Positions 22,420 to 31,061 of a DNA stretch of 62,000 bases are shown piece after piece. Both the position numbers and the translations under genes were made by a program. Below the pieces are notes generated by a model. It was not told where the DNA came from. It did not search any database and worked only from the letters and a program-made list of their open reading frames with translations. This DNA is from Zygnema cylindricum (Eukaryota; Streptophyta; Zygnematophyceae; Zygnematales; Zygnemataceae): NCBI GenBank assembly GCA_037447655.1, contig JBBHKE010000349.1, forward strand, positions 1 to 62,000, read 5' to 3'. Positions within the stretch are counted from its first letter, which is position 1, and the number at the start of each line of letters is the position of its first letter.

Positions 22420-23180
22420 ATGTACCCCCCACGGGGGTTGGTGGCAAATGGTTATATGTAACTGGATGGTAATCTTTGAGACGATATAACTTGGTCGTCC
22501 GGCCTTTGTTAGGCGCGAAACAAAGTGTGTTCCGCTCACTTGGGAAAATCTAAGAATCTTGTTTGGTTGGGTGCACTCCTTCCTCTTTACAGTGATGACC
22601 GTACAGGATAAAAAGGTCTCGGAAACCCTTGGTGATATAAAGGTGTGCCTGTAAAACACATGAGCTTGACAGCTGTCGAGCCTGCCTCATAAGCATAAGA
22701 AAAGGGCACACAGCCCGTAGTAGTCGCCTTTTGAGCCCTGCAAATAACCCCTAAATGCAAATGCTTCCCATTATAATGATCATGCCCACGGCTGCCCACA
22801 TCCCTTCCTTAGATATGCATGCAAAATAGGCGAGACACCGGGACAGTGAAAATGGATGAGTGCATGGGAAGGCAAAAGGAACCCCCTCCCCTTTCCTTTC
22901 CCCCACCTAGCTGGGGAAAGGGCTCGTTAGGTCTTGTTAGTTGGCTGATATCCCAATTCCCCCCCTTTTTATTCAACCGTGACTAAGACATAAAATTACC
23001 CACCCCATTAGCATTTCCCACAGATTCAAGTGCTAGAGGGTAGAGAGCATGGCTCCCAAGAGGATGGGACACATGCTGAATGCCAACACTGACCACACTG
23101 ATTGGAGACCAATAATTCGTGCCACTGGGAGGACAAATTGCAAGCTGATGGACAGGAAGGAGGATCGCCAAAGAAAGTTA
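22420..23180 (-). other. Gypsy 3' non-coding region
   Basis: Between integrase and 3' LTR. It includes the 300 bp block (22660-22965) shared with 14775-15065 and a GGGGGGG run (about 22956) that could be a polypurine tract. No coding domain. Confidence 0.5.
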
Positions 23181-24481
23181 AGTGAAAAGTGAGTTTGTTC
23201 TCCTGTCCCCAAAGATGGCCAAGGGCCACATTGATCTGATTGTCTTTAATTTTTCGACCATCCTTTCCCTCCAATGTAAAAACCCCTTTATTGGAAACTT
23301 CGACCACTTTCAAAATTACTCGCCCGACAGAAATATCAAGCTTGTCTTTCTTCTGCTGCATCCGATATACAAAGTCCCTCGGCATAAATCGTCGTTGACG
23401 TGGCACATAATTCTCGCTCCGGCGTTGAGAATACCACAACTGATCTAGGTGTTGAGCCGCCTGCAAATTTCCCATGGCGAGAGGCGTCTCTCGGTGAAAT
23501 ATCTTGGCTTTATTGGCAATCAGTTTTTTGATTGTTCCCTTGTCATCCATCTCCGGGAGGACCACCGCTTGGGCCGATTCAGCTCGGGAAGGATGAGATG
23601 TCGTCCAAATAAAATGAAGTTAGGACTATAGGAGTGGAGAGAAGCCTCCCTGCTGAACCTCTAACCCATAGCAATCCAAGGCACCCTCCTGTCCCACTCC
23701 CCCAAATCTTCTTCAACTACATATTTTCGTAGTGATCGTTTCACTATTTGTACGCACCTTTCGGCCAAACCATCGGCTTGCGGGTGGTCACGGCTGGTCA
23801 GCCTATGGTCCACAAAGCATTTTTCTAAAAGGTTAGAAAATTCTCTCGCAAATTCGGAGCCTTGGTCTGTTAGAACTTCTGCAGGCGCTCCGAATTGGGC
23901 TAAATCCCTTTGCAAAAAGGCATCTGCAATTGTCTTAGACTCCTTCCAGGGCAAAACCACCAATTTGATCCATTTGGAAAAATGTTTTATCATGACCAAC
24001 ACAAATCGGTTCCCCCGCCTGCTGGTCGGAAGAGGTCCCAAAATATTTAAAGACGACCGATAAAACATCCCCGGATAGGAAGCGAATGAAGCTCAGTTTC
24101 GCCTTTCTTGTCAAACCCTGCCTTGACTTGATCGAAGGAGGATGAAGTTTGTACAATCCGGTAGACTTGGGTCCGCAAACCGTGGGACCAATAAGAGCCC
24201 GTAACCAGGGAAGTGGTCCGCTTTTGCCCGAAGTGCCCACATTGCTGATGGAGATTGGAAATCAGAGTTTCTCGGTCTGAGGGGGGAGGAACCACTTTCC
24301 TCGTGCCGTCTGACCATTTCCGGAGGAGGACCCCTCTGTCCCAATCAGACGCATCCATTTCGGTTTGCACTCGGGATGATTGAATTCTAGTCAAGTGGAG
24401 AAAATGCGAGCCATGCTGGATAAATAAGAGTGCATCGGGGTCGTTCCAAATATCCTTACGTCCGGCCCCTTTTGGCGCCAC
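23181..24481 (-). pseudogene. int: Gypsy integrase, decayed
   Basis: In order on the - strand: an H-H type N-terminal zinc region (LHQQCGHFGQKRTTSLVTGS YW, about 24240-24130) whose Cys pair is lost in this frame; a catalytic core at 23661-24068 (ILGPLPTSRRGNRFVLVMIK, VLTDQGSEF, HPQADGLAERCVQIVKRSL); and a C-terminal SH3-like part (FVYRMQQKKDKLDISVGRVI, about 23300-23400). The second Asp and the Glu of the D,D-35-E triad are present. The first Asp, usually in an IVDHFSKW-like motif, reads IKHFSKW, so Lys replaces it. No chromodomain follows. Frameshifts separate the parts. Confidence 0.85.
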
Positions 24482-24504
24482 AGTTCTCCCCTAGATTGGA
24501 GAAG

Positions 24505-25114
24505 CTAGATGAAGGCGAAGGATGCTCGAATGAGTCCCAGACTGATTTCCGGGTCCTCATCATGGCGAGCGCCGGTAGAATCCATGGTGGAGGGATCGGG
24601 GTTGTAGCTAAGTCCGTCGACATTCCCATGGATTTCCCTTGCCTTGTGAAGTATGTGAAGTATGTCAAAATCATATTCCTGCAGGATAAGAACATCCTGC
24701 ACCCATCTGGCGAGTTTGTCGGTTAGCTTACTATTCTCCATGATCCATTTCAAAGGTTGGTGATCAGTTATCAGGGTAAAATGGACTTCATACAAAAAGG
24801 TCGGAAATGTTTGATTGCCCAAACCGCTGCGAGTAGCTCTCCGTGGTAGCTGCTATAATTCCCCTCTGCTCTGTTATTGCTCAGGCTATTGCTCCGGCTG
24901 GCGTAAGCCACCACATATTCAGCTCCGGCATCAACGACTTGAGCCAAAACCCCTCCCAATCCAAACCTGCTCCAGTCACTGTAAGGAGGAAAGGCCAGTC
25001 AGTGTAAAGAGGAAAGGCCTCTAGTGATTTGGCATCCGGAGCACGGGGTGGTGCTTCAGAGCATCCTTCAAGAAATGGAAGGTGATCTGTTGCTCTTCGG
25101 CCAACTGTCATTCT
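24505..25114 (-). pseudogene. Gypsy RNase H
   Basis: Shows GLGGVLAQVV, YASRSNSLSNNRAEGNYSSY, ELLAAVWAIKHFRPF, FTLITDHQPLKWIM, ARWVQDVL and YDFDILH in the usual gypsy order. A frameshift lies between the two halves (near 24800) and another at the TDAS region, where an SDWS-like sequence takes its place. RNase H removes the RNA template during reverse transcription. Confidence 0.85.
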
Positions 25115-25506
25115 TGGTCCTTCCGTAATAGCTGATTGAAGGGCTGAGCGTGACTAGTGAACTCGGGGATAAGTCGCCGATAGTTGTTGGCCAAACCCAG
25201 AGATGTGCAAAAGGCTGAGATCTCCTACGGTGGGGGAAGGGCGTCAAAGGTTGCCACCTTGACCATGTGGGGATCCACAATTCGGGAGTCACCTCATGTC
25301 CGAGGTAAATGGTTTTCTGTACCCCAAAAATATCTTTGCCTGGGTGACATTTTAAGCCCTCAGCTTGGAGGGCCCGGGGACGATCTGGATATGCTTCAGG
25401 TGTTCTTCAAAGGTCTTGAAGAAGATGATCACATCATCAATATAACACCGTGCACAATCGATTCGTCGGAGCACTTCATCCATGGCCCGTTAGAATTTGG
25501 CTGATG
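25115..25506 (-). pseudogene. Gypsy reverse transcriptase, C-terminal half
   Basis: Reads RAMDEVLRRIDCARCYIDDV then IIFFKTFEEHLKHIQIV. YIDD is the RT catalytic box. The upstream half is at 27276-27690; the two are separated by an insertion flanked by CATTCTT. A TAA replaces the expected Gln codon just before RAMDEVL. Confidence 0.85.
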
Positions 25507-26104
25507 CATTCTTTGTTGTTTTGGAAAATATAGTTTCGTGCGTAGACGACATTTTGTGCGTACATCATAAGGTGTAGTGTGAAGGTTTGCATGGATTGGC
25601 CAATTGGGGGAGAAAACGTGCGGATATAATTAAAGTAACGCGAACAAGCATAGTGAAATGGACGGCGGATAACAAAGCGATCCGATTGAAAATAATTAGT
25701 AATGTTCGAAATGTAACATAATAAGACAAATGTCAACAGTTTTGTGTACAAGCGTGAAGTTACGGGAACACGTTTTAGTGTGGTATGTAAGTCCGAAGGG
25801 AGTACACGGGCTGGGTACACTCCAGGCACACGTGTCGGTCCGTGGGGAAGTCAATATTGTGTATTTCGGATGATGTTTCGATCGGCGACAGAGTCTACAC
25901 GTGGAGGTTCATCTTCGGCGGTGAAAGAATGCGCGAACGGCGGACGGAGTCCGCTGTCATTTTTTGGAAGGAGAATATTGACCGCACCGCCATTTCAGCG
26001 GGCGAACTTTGACCACGTACTATTTCAATTTAGAGGTTGTTAGTTTTAGGTTTGTTGTAAATATTGTGTATGGTTGACGGCGGGTTTTTGTTTGATTAGG
26101 TTTA

Positions 26105-26757
26105 GGGCATGGTTACATCAAGAGGTCTATGTAATAGTACGGACATCAAAAATTTTGTATTACAAAGGCCTCGGTTACATCACGTATCGTCTGCAAATAG
26201 GTTTTTACATACGTGTTTTTTTTTGAGTAGTTCCACGTAAGTCGACGATCAAATCTCTAAAATCGCATAGATTTGAAAACCGACCGTTTTCGTATGCAAA
26301 TCCGTACTTGCGTACTTCGCAAGTGTACCGCATCAATGTATCTCAAAGATCTCATTCACTCTCTTGACTTTCAAGAAAAAACCGTATTTGTTTTCGGCAA
26401 AGATTTGACGGTCACCTTGTCCGAAGGCACGTGACTTTAGGGGCGTGTGAAAATTTTCAATTTTCATCGACGCATGTGTCTATCGTCCAGGTGGAGTGAA
26501 TTGACTGGTTCTGTATTGGTGAACCCACCTCCGCGAGGTGGGTTCACCAATGCATAAGCGCAAGGAGCAATTGCTTCGCAGATGAAGACCAAAATGTTAT
26601 CGGACGGTCGACGTTTTCTGCCGGATACTTGGAGAATCGTAATCTTATTTTCTGTAATGTTGTTTTCAAGAAACTCACGAAAATATAGTACGACATGGTA
26701 CGAGCAAGTACAAAGTTTAGTATTAAACGTCACTTTTCGTGTGATGTAACCATATCG
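26105..26757. mobile_element. Intact Tourist-like element (TSD TTA)
   Basis: Ends GGGCATGGTTACATCA and TGATGTAACCATATCG, flanked by TTA at 26102-26104 and 26758-26760. It is the reference copy for the interrupted element at 10977/13457 and is related internally to the element at 44820-45571. No transposase. Confidence 0.75.
26518..26548. repeat. Perfect 14 bp stem hairpin
   Basis: GGTGAACCCACCTC, loop CGC, GAGGTGGGTTCACC, inside the Tourist-like element. It has the form of a strong hairpin or a terminator-like structure but lacks a T-run. Confidence 0.9.
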
Positions 26758-27275
26758 TTAGTGTACCGTTCAACCAACGGTGTAGATCAGCTGCAGGTTC
26801 ACTTGTATATATAGGACTTAGAATTTTTTGAGGGCGGAATCCCCTTGTATGGAAAAAACTGTGATTGCAATTTTTGGGATTTTTGAAGGTTAAGATCATT
26901 CTGATCTTTGGGCACAATTATCTGAAATTTTGCCTGTGTGTTCCTCCTTGTATTTTAAATATTGTGACAGATTTTCTCACCTATTGTGCGCCTGTTTGCT
27001 TAGGGCTTCATTGTGAAGTTGGTCAGATTTATTAAAGTTCTAGCAAGTTGTTTTTTTGCAACTTTGACTGGGTGATGTGGAAATTCTGGTTGGTATATTT
27101 ATATGAGTATTTGTGGGAATACTAAGTGGCCTAGAAACTATCTTTTTGTGTAGGTTTAGCTTGGTTTGGTAATTCTATAGAATTTTGAGTGGAATCAAAG
27201 TAGGTTGTTTTGGGGTAGTCTGTGGTGCTTCCGAGGGTACATTCATGGCTGAACATGGCTATGAACAACATTCTT

Positions 27276-27690
27276 CAGCCCAAAGGGCATGTAAATCCAC
27301 TCGTAAAGTTTGGATCCTGCCCAAAATGCCGCTCTCTGCCGGTGTTTTGGTTCCATGGCAATCTGGTGGAATCCGTTTTTCATGTCCAATGTGGAGAAGA
27401 TGGTGGCCCTAGCAAGAGAGTCGAATATCTCTTCCGGGGTAGGCAATGAATACCAGTCAAAAATAGTGGTTGTGTTCAACATGCGGTAATCCCCACACAT
27501 TCGTAAATCTACCGTTTTCCCAGATGAGTCCTTCTTAGGAGGGAGAACTGTGGGGGAAGCAAACCCATGGAGTCCTGTACTTTCTTCAACCAATCCGGCG
27601 TCAACCAAGGTTTGGACCTTAGCTGTAATGAACTACTTCTCCTTGAAGCTGAAAGGATACTATTTCTGCCAAACCGTTGTTGTTTTGTCA
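27276..27690 (-). pseudogene. Gypsy reverse transcriptase, N-terminal half
   Basis: Shows LVEESTGLHGFASPTVLPPK, MCGDYRMLN, YSLPTPEEIF, FSTLDMKNGFHQI and MPFGLKN, the finger and palm motifs of gypsy RT. The first catalytic Asp (TLD) is present. The frame is cut at GLKN by the 1755 bp insertion. It lies 3' of the methyltransferase on the - strand. Confidence 0.9.
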
Positions 27691-28204
27691 ATCAAGTCAA
27701 TCCAAAAGGGGGTTCTTTTGTAGATTGCGACATCAGTTTCTGACCTGGAGAACACCTGTTTGTTCTTGGCCAATAGTTCTGAGAGCTAAGCCTTCTGCTG
27801 AGGATCCAACTTCTCCCCTAGGGTCCAATCCATTTTCCTAGGCTAACGCTCAACTGCAACCCAAGCCTCCGGCGGTCTCCCCCAAAGGTTAATGTCGAAT
27901 TCCAATCCTACCGGTGGATCTCCCTCTTCCCCTCCGGCTAGGATGCTACTGCCGACAACTTCCACTAAGCTGTCGCACCCCCGCCTCCCCACTAGAAAAA
28001 TCTGTAATGGTGAAATGTGAATATATCTTCTCCTTTCTCTCCCCCCCTCAAGCTTCAAAGTTGCTTGTATCGCCAACAACTGAGGAGCTTGAAGGTAAAT
28101 AACCCTTGATTCCGTGGATTTGAGATTGGAAAAGGCGAGTGCATGCTTGAGCACCCATGTGATCGAATTCAAATCTATACTTTGCCCAATTAGGCGGCAC
28201 CTCT
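27691..28204 (-). other. Linker between methyltransferase and RT
   Basis: Coding-like - strand DNA, frameshifted (for example 27843-28172), with no family motif I recognise. It probably contains the end of the methyltransferase and the pol linker. Confidence 0.45.
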
Positions 28205-28459
28205 GAATGTTTAAAATACCTGGTTGTTGCTGATGCCTTTATGAAATCCCATTTCTTTTTCCTGTTCTGCAATTATCGGTGTTGTCGAGATTCCCGCCTT
28301 ACTATCAAAAATCATTATCGCTGTCCCTTTCCGATAAGCGTGATTGTGAGGTAAAGAGACCAATGTCGGAAGTGCTTTCCGTGGAAATCTCGGTTTGTTC
28401 CACCGAAAGAAAGGGGGGCGGTCGGGTCCCATCACAAGGGTGGCCATCCTACCTGCGCC

Positions 28460-28577
28460 AAGTATTAGCTGCACCGAATTGTTCTGGTCAAGGTCTACTT
28501 ATCCAATAGCTGCCGAAGAAGTATTAGCTGCACAGAATTGTTCTGGTTAGGGTCTACTTATCCAATAGCTGCCGAAG
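28460..28577 (-). repeat. 59 bp tandem duplication in the methyltransferase
   Basis: 28460-28518 and 28519-28577 (AAGTATTAGCTGCAC...AGCTGCCGAAG) differ at a few bases and shift the frame. A 16 bp duplication lies nearby at 28614-28645. Confidence 0.9.
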
Positions 28578-28865
28578 AACTAGAAGCGGGATCATATTAG
28601 TCCAATATGCCCTGACTCTGTGTGCTCTTGACTTTGTGTGCTCTTGATCCAATCAGGGCGGCGTCAAAAACCAAGGTTGCTCCTAAAATCCGGGTTATCT
28701 AATTCCAGCTGTCCGCAACTTGATTCTGTTTATCATCTCTTGGGTGGACATTCTCCAAAACGTACCCCACCGGTGTGTCCTGGAGTTGTTGAATCCACGA
28801 GATTAATTTGATCATCCGATGAAATATCAGGCTCCCGCGGTCTTGATGCCCTCTGCCTTGTCCTG

Positions 28866-28945
28866 CTAGGGAGTATCCTTGACAAGGCCAGCCTGCCATC
28901 ACCCACTAGGGAGTATCCCCGACAAGGCCAGCCTGCCATCACCAG
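28866..28945 (-). repeat. 40 bp tandem duplication of methyltransferase motif IV
   Basis: 28866-28905 and 28906-28945 are near-identical. The upstream copy encodes MAGWPCRGYSLVG and the downstream copy MAGWPCQGYSLAG. Because 40 is not a multiple of 3, the duplication shifts the frame. Confidence 0.9.
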
Positions 28946-29233
28946 ATCAATTTGGTCCAAATTGGCTAGATGGGGTTTTAGGATATTTTCGATATTCAAC
29001 GGAAGACTCCGGTGAGCTTGGGAAAAGGTAGACACTCCAAGCTGTTGAGGATATAGGGTGTAAAGTTGGTGAAGGGGGTGTTCGCTGACAGCCCATGCCT
29101 CTGGTGATATCTCCACGGCTGTATATGACTCTACCGGATATCTTGTTTTTAGAACAACTTCTAAATCCGAACTGATTCCAGAAAACAGAGATAAAATTTG
29201 GAGGTCGGAATCTGGGACTGTCAATGACACCAC

Positions 29234-29461
29234 ATGTCAGTTGAATTCATTGATACTGGACCTGGTTCTGGAAGCATTAGACAGGGGTGTAGAAACGGCT
29301 TATTTTATTGGTAAAGCCAAAAAAGTTTGATCCAGTCCCCGCTAGAGTTTAGCGACCAGTAATAATCTATTCTTGTATTCCTCTTCCCGCCGCATGGAAA
29401 TGGGGAATTGCTAGATTTCTTTAGCTATATCTGTGGAACTGCCAAACAGTTCCGTCTGTGA
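29234..29461 (-). other. Protease-methyltransferase linker
   Basis: Coding-like - strand linker with several stops, in frame with the methyltransferase start region (VSLTVPDSDLQILSLFSG). No separate start or splice site is evident, which supports translation as part of the polyprotein. Confidence 0.5.
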
Positions 29462-29950
29462 TTATGTAGTATACACCGAATAACAACCAAACACCGAGAC
29501 ATTTGTCTTCCCCCGGTTCCACAAATCCAAAGGAACCACCACTTTGGTTCCTTCAGGATTTCTGTGGTTCCAAACGGTAAACTGTTCTTTCCACATGCTG
29601 AAACTCATATTTAGCCCGGTCCAAGTAGCCATTCCCAACAAAATTTCGAATTGAGTCCCTTCCACCATTAAGAAATGCAGCTCAGTTTTCACCCGTTGGC
29701 CTTCGTCAGCCTTCGTCATCAGAAAACTCGATTTCCATGGCCTTGATAATCCCATGGACGGGCTGACTTCCGATGCTTACGGTGCTTAAACAGATATTGC
29801 TTGGGCGGATTTTGGGTCAGAGTTCTTTGGGCATTTTATGCAAAGCGGAGGTGGTGATGAGATTGGGGAGCACTCCGGTGTCGACCATAGCGTCCACGTA
29901 TCCGTTCCTGTTGAGCTTGAAGTTTCCTTGTTCAGTTCAGTATAAGAGCC
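29462..29950 (-). pseudogene. Gypsy aspartic protease
   Basis: Active-site motif AMVDTGVLPNLITTSAL (about 29900), then after a frameshift VKTELHFLMVEGTQFEILLG, the second-half strand with the ILLG that precedes the flap region in retropepsins. An in-frame TGA lies after MPKEL. It would cleave the gag-pol polyprotein. Confidence 0.8.
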
Positions 29951-30755
29951 ACGGATAGGGCTTTGTAGTCCCTATCCACTATAAGGGTTTTCGGATCTGA
30001 GGACAAAAAGACTGCGGTTGGCAAAGTGGCCCTGTCGACCCTCCCTTTTCCAGAGTGGATCTCTTCTCTCAATGCCTGAATGAGGATTACTTTGCGCAGG
30101 TTGTGGGAGGATGCAAGAGCATTTACGTGGGTGAGGGCGTATGGCATGACGTGCTTGACTAGCATGACAACCAGTTTGGAGGAAGGGAGGGGAGCTTTCG
30201 GTGAATATGGGAGTGAACCCGCTTTTTGCGGATCCTTATCTTGTCCTTCTTCCTTGTCATTCTCGGAGCCGCAATATGGGATTGGCGAAGTTTGGGGAGT
30301 TTCATTTTCCGGGCGTTCTGCCATGTACTCTCAAACTTGTACTGATTGTCCTCTTTTTCTCGCTCCAATGACTCCTTTTCCCGTTGTTGTTTATCACTCT
30401 GGTAGTTTTGGAAACCGGGAGGTAGTTTAGGTTTGATAGGCAGAGCGGGCGGGTGAGTCGGTTTGATCCCGAGGCCAATGTCGTTGTTGAGGATACCGCC
30501 TGGGGAGTAAATGACAAAGGCCTGGTAGCCTTCCGGTTGTGATCACGTTGACCCATTTTTTGCTTGTCTCTTCTTTGCTCCGAGGTGGAATTTCAGAGTT
30601 GTCGACGGCTGTCTCCCACACCAACATTCCAAGCTCCGGACAAAAAGGTTCAAGCATGGTGGGCATTTAGGGGTTCCAAATCCCAGCCCAATAAGTCATC
30701 ATCATTAACACCCGCTGTGCTTTGAAGTTCAAGCGCAGCGAGCTTCTGTAACAAC
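29951..30755 (-). pseudogene. Gag-protease linker of the gypsy element
   Basis: Charged, low-complexity coding-like sequence (MAERPENETPQTSPIPYCGS and following; 29932-30324) with frameshifts upstream (30302-30666). No domain recognised. It connects the triplicated repeat with the protease. Confidence 0.5.
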
Positions 30756-31061
30756 TTCTGTTTTTTGTATCTGGAGAAGTTTTGCTGCTGTGAGAGGAGC
30801 AGACCGTGAAAGAGATCCCAAGCGGAGGAAAACCAACTCTGCAGCCATTTCGGCTAGTTGTTGTTTTTGTATCTGGAGACGTTGTGTTACTGTGAGAGGA
30901 GCAGGCCGTGAAGGAGATCCCAAACGGAGGGCAACCAACTCTGCAGCCATTGCGGCTAGTTGTTGTTTTTGTATCAGGAGACGTTGTGCTACTGTGAGAG
31001 GAGCGGGCCGTGAACGAGATCCCAAGCGGAGGGCAACCAACTCTGCAGCCATTGCGGCCAG
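30756..31061 (-). repeat. Three 102 bp coding repeats (34 aa each)
   Basis: Three consecutive units encode LAAMAAELVALRLGS..SRPAP-type sequence followed by LTVAQRLLIQKQQ (31061-30960, 30959-30858, 30857-30756). The frame is kept through all three. Heptad-like Leu/Ala/Gln spacing suggests a helical or coiled-coil spacer. The element's gag lies upstream. Confidence 0.9.

Larger units (their letters stand above)
25514..27268. mobile_element. 1755 bp insertion in the gypsy RT, 7 bp target duplication
   Basis: CATTCTT occurs at 25507-25513 and 27269-27275, exactly where the RT frame is broken. The insert starts TGTTGTTTTGG and ends TATGAACAA, so the terminal inverted repeat is very short. No transposase was recognised. 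It contains the Tourist-like element at 26105-26757. The duplication length fits hAT/MULE-type insertion better than Tourist, but the class is not resolved. Confidence 0.7.
28205..29233 (-). pseudogene. C5 cytosine DNA methyltransferase embedded in gypsy pol
   Basis: Conserved C5-MTase motifs occur in order on the - strand: motif I ILSLFSGIS (about 29190), motif II TAVEISPEA, motif IV with the catalytic Pro-Cys AGWPCQGYSLAGQG (28905-28866), motif VI YVLENV (about 28755), a motif VIII-like DAALIGSRAHK (about 28660), and a C-terminal KALPTLVSLPHNHAYR / EKEMGF region (28380-28260). Length of about 340 codons fits a bare catalytic domain with no BAH, chromo or PWWP domain. It transfers methyl from SAM to cytosine C5. 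It lies between protease and RT, so it was probably made as part of the polyprotein. It is broken by a 40 bp duplication of motif IV, a 59 bp duplication near the C-terminus and several stops. Capture of DNMTs by retrotransposons has been reported in dinoflagellates and charophytes. Confidence 0.87.
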
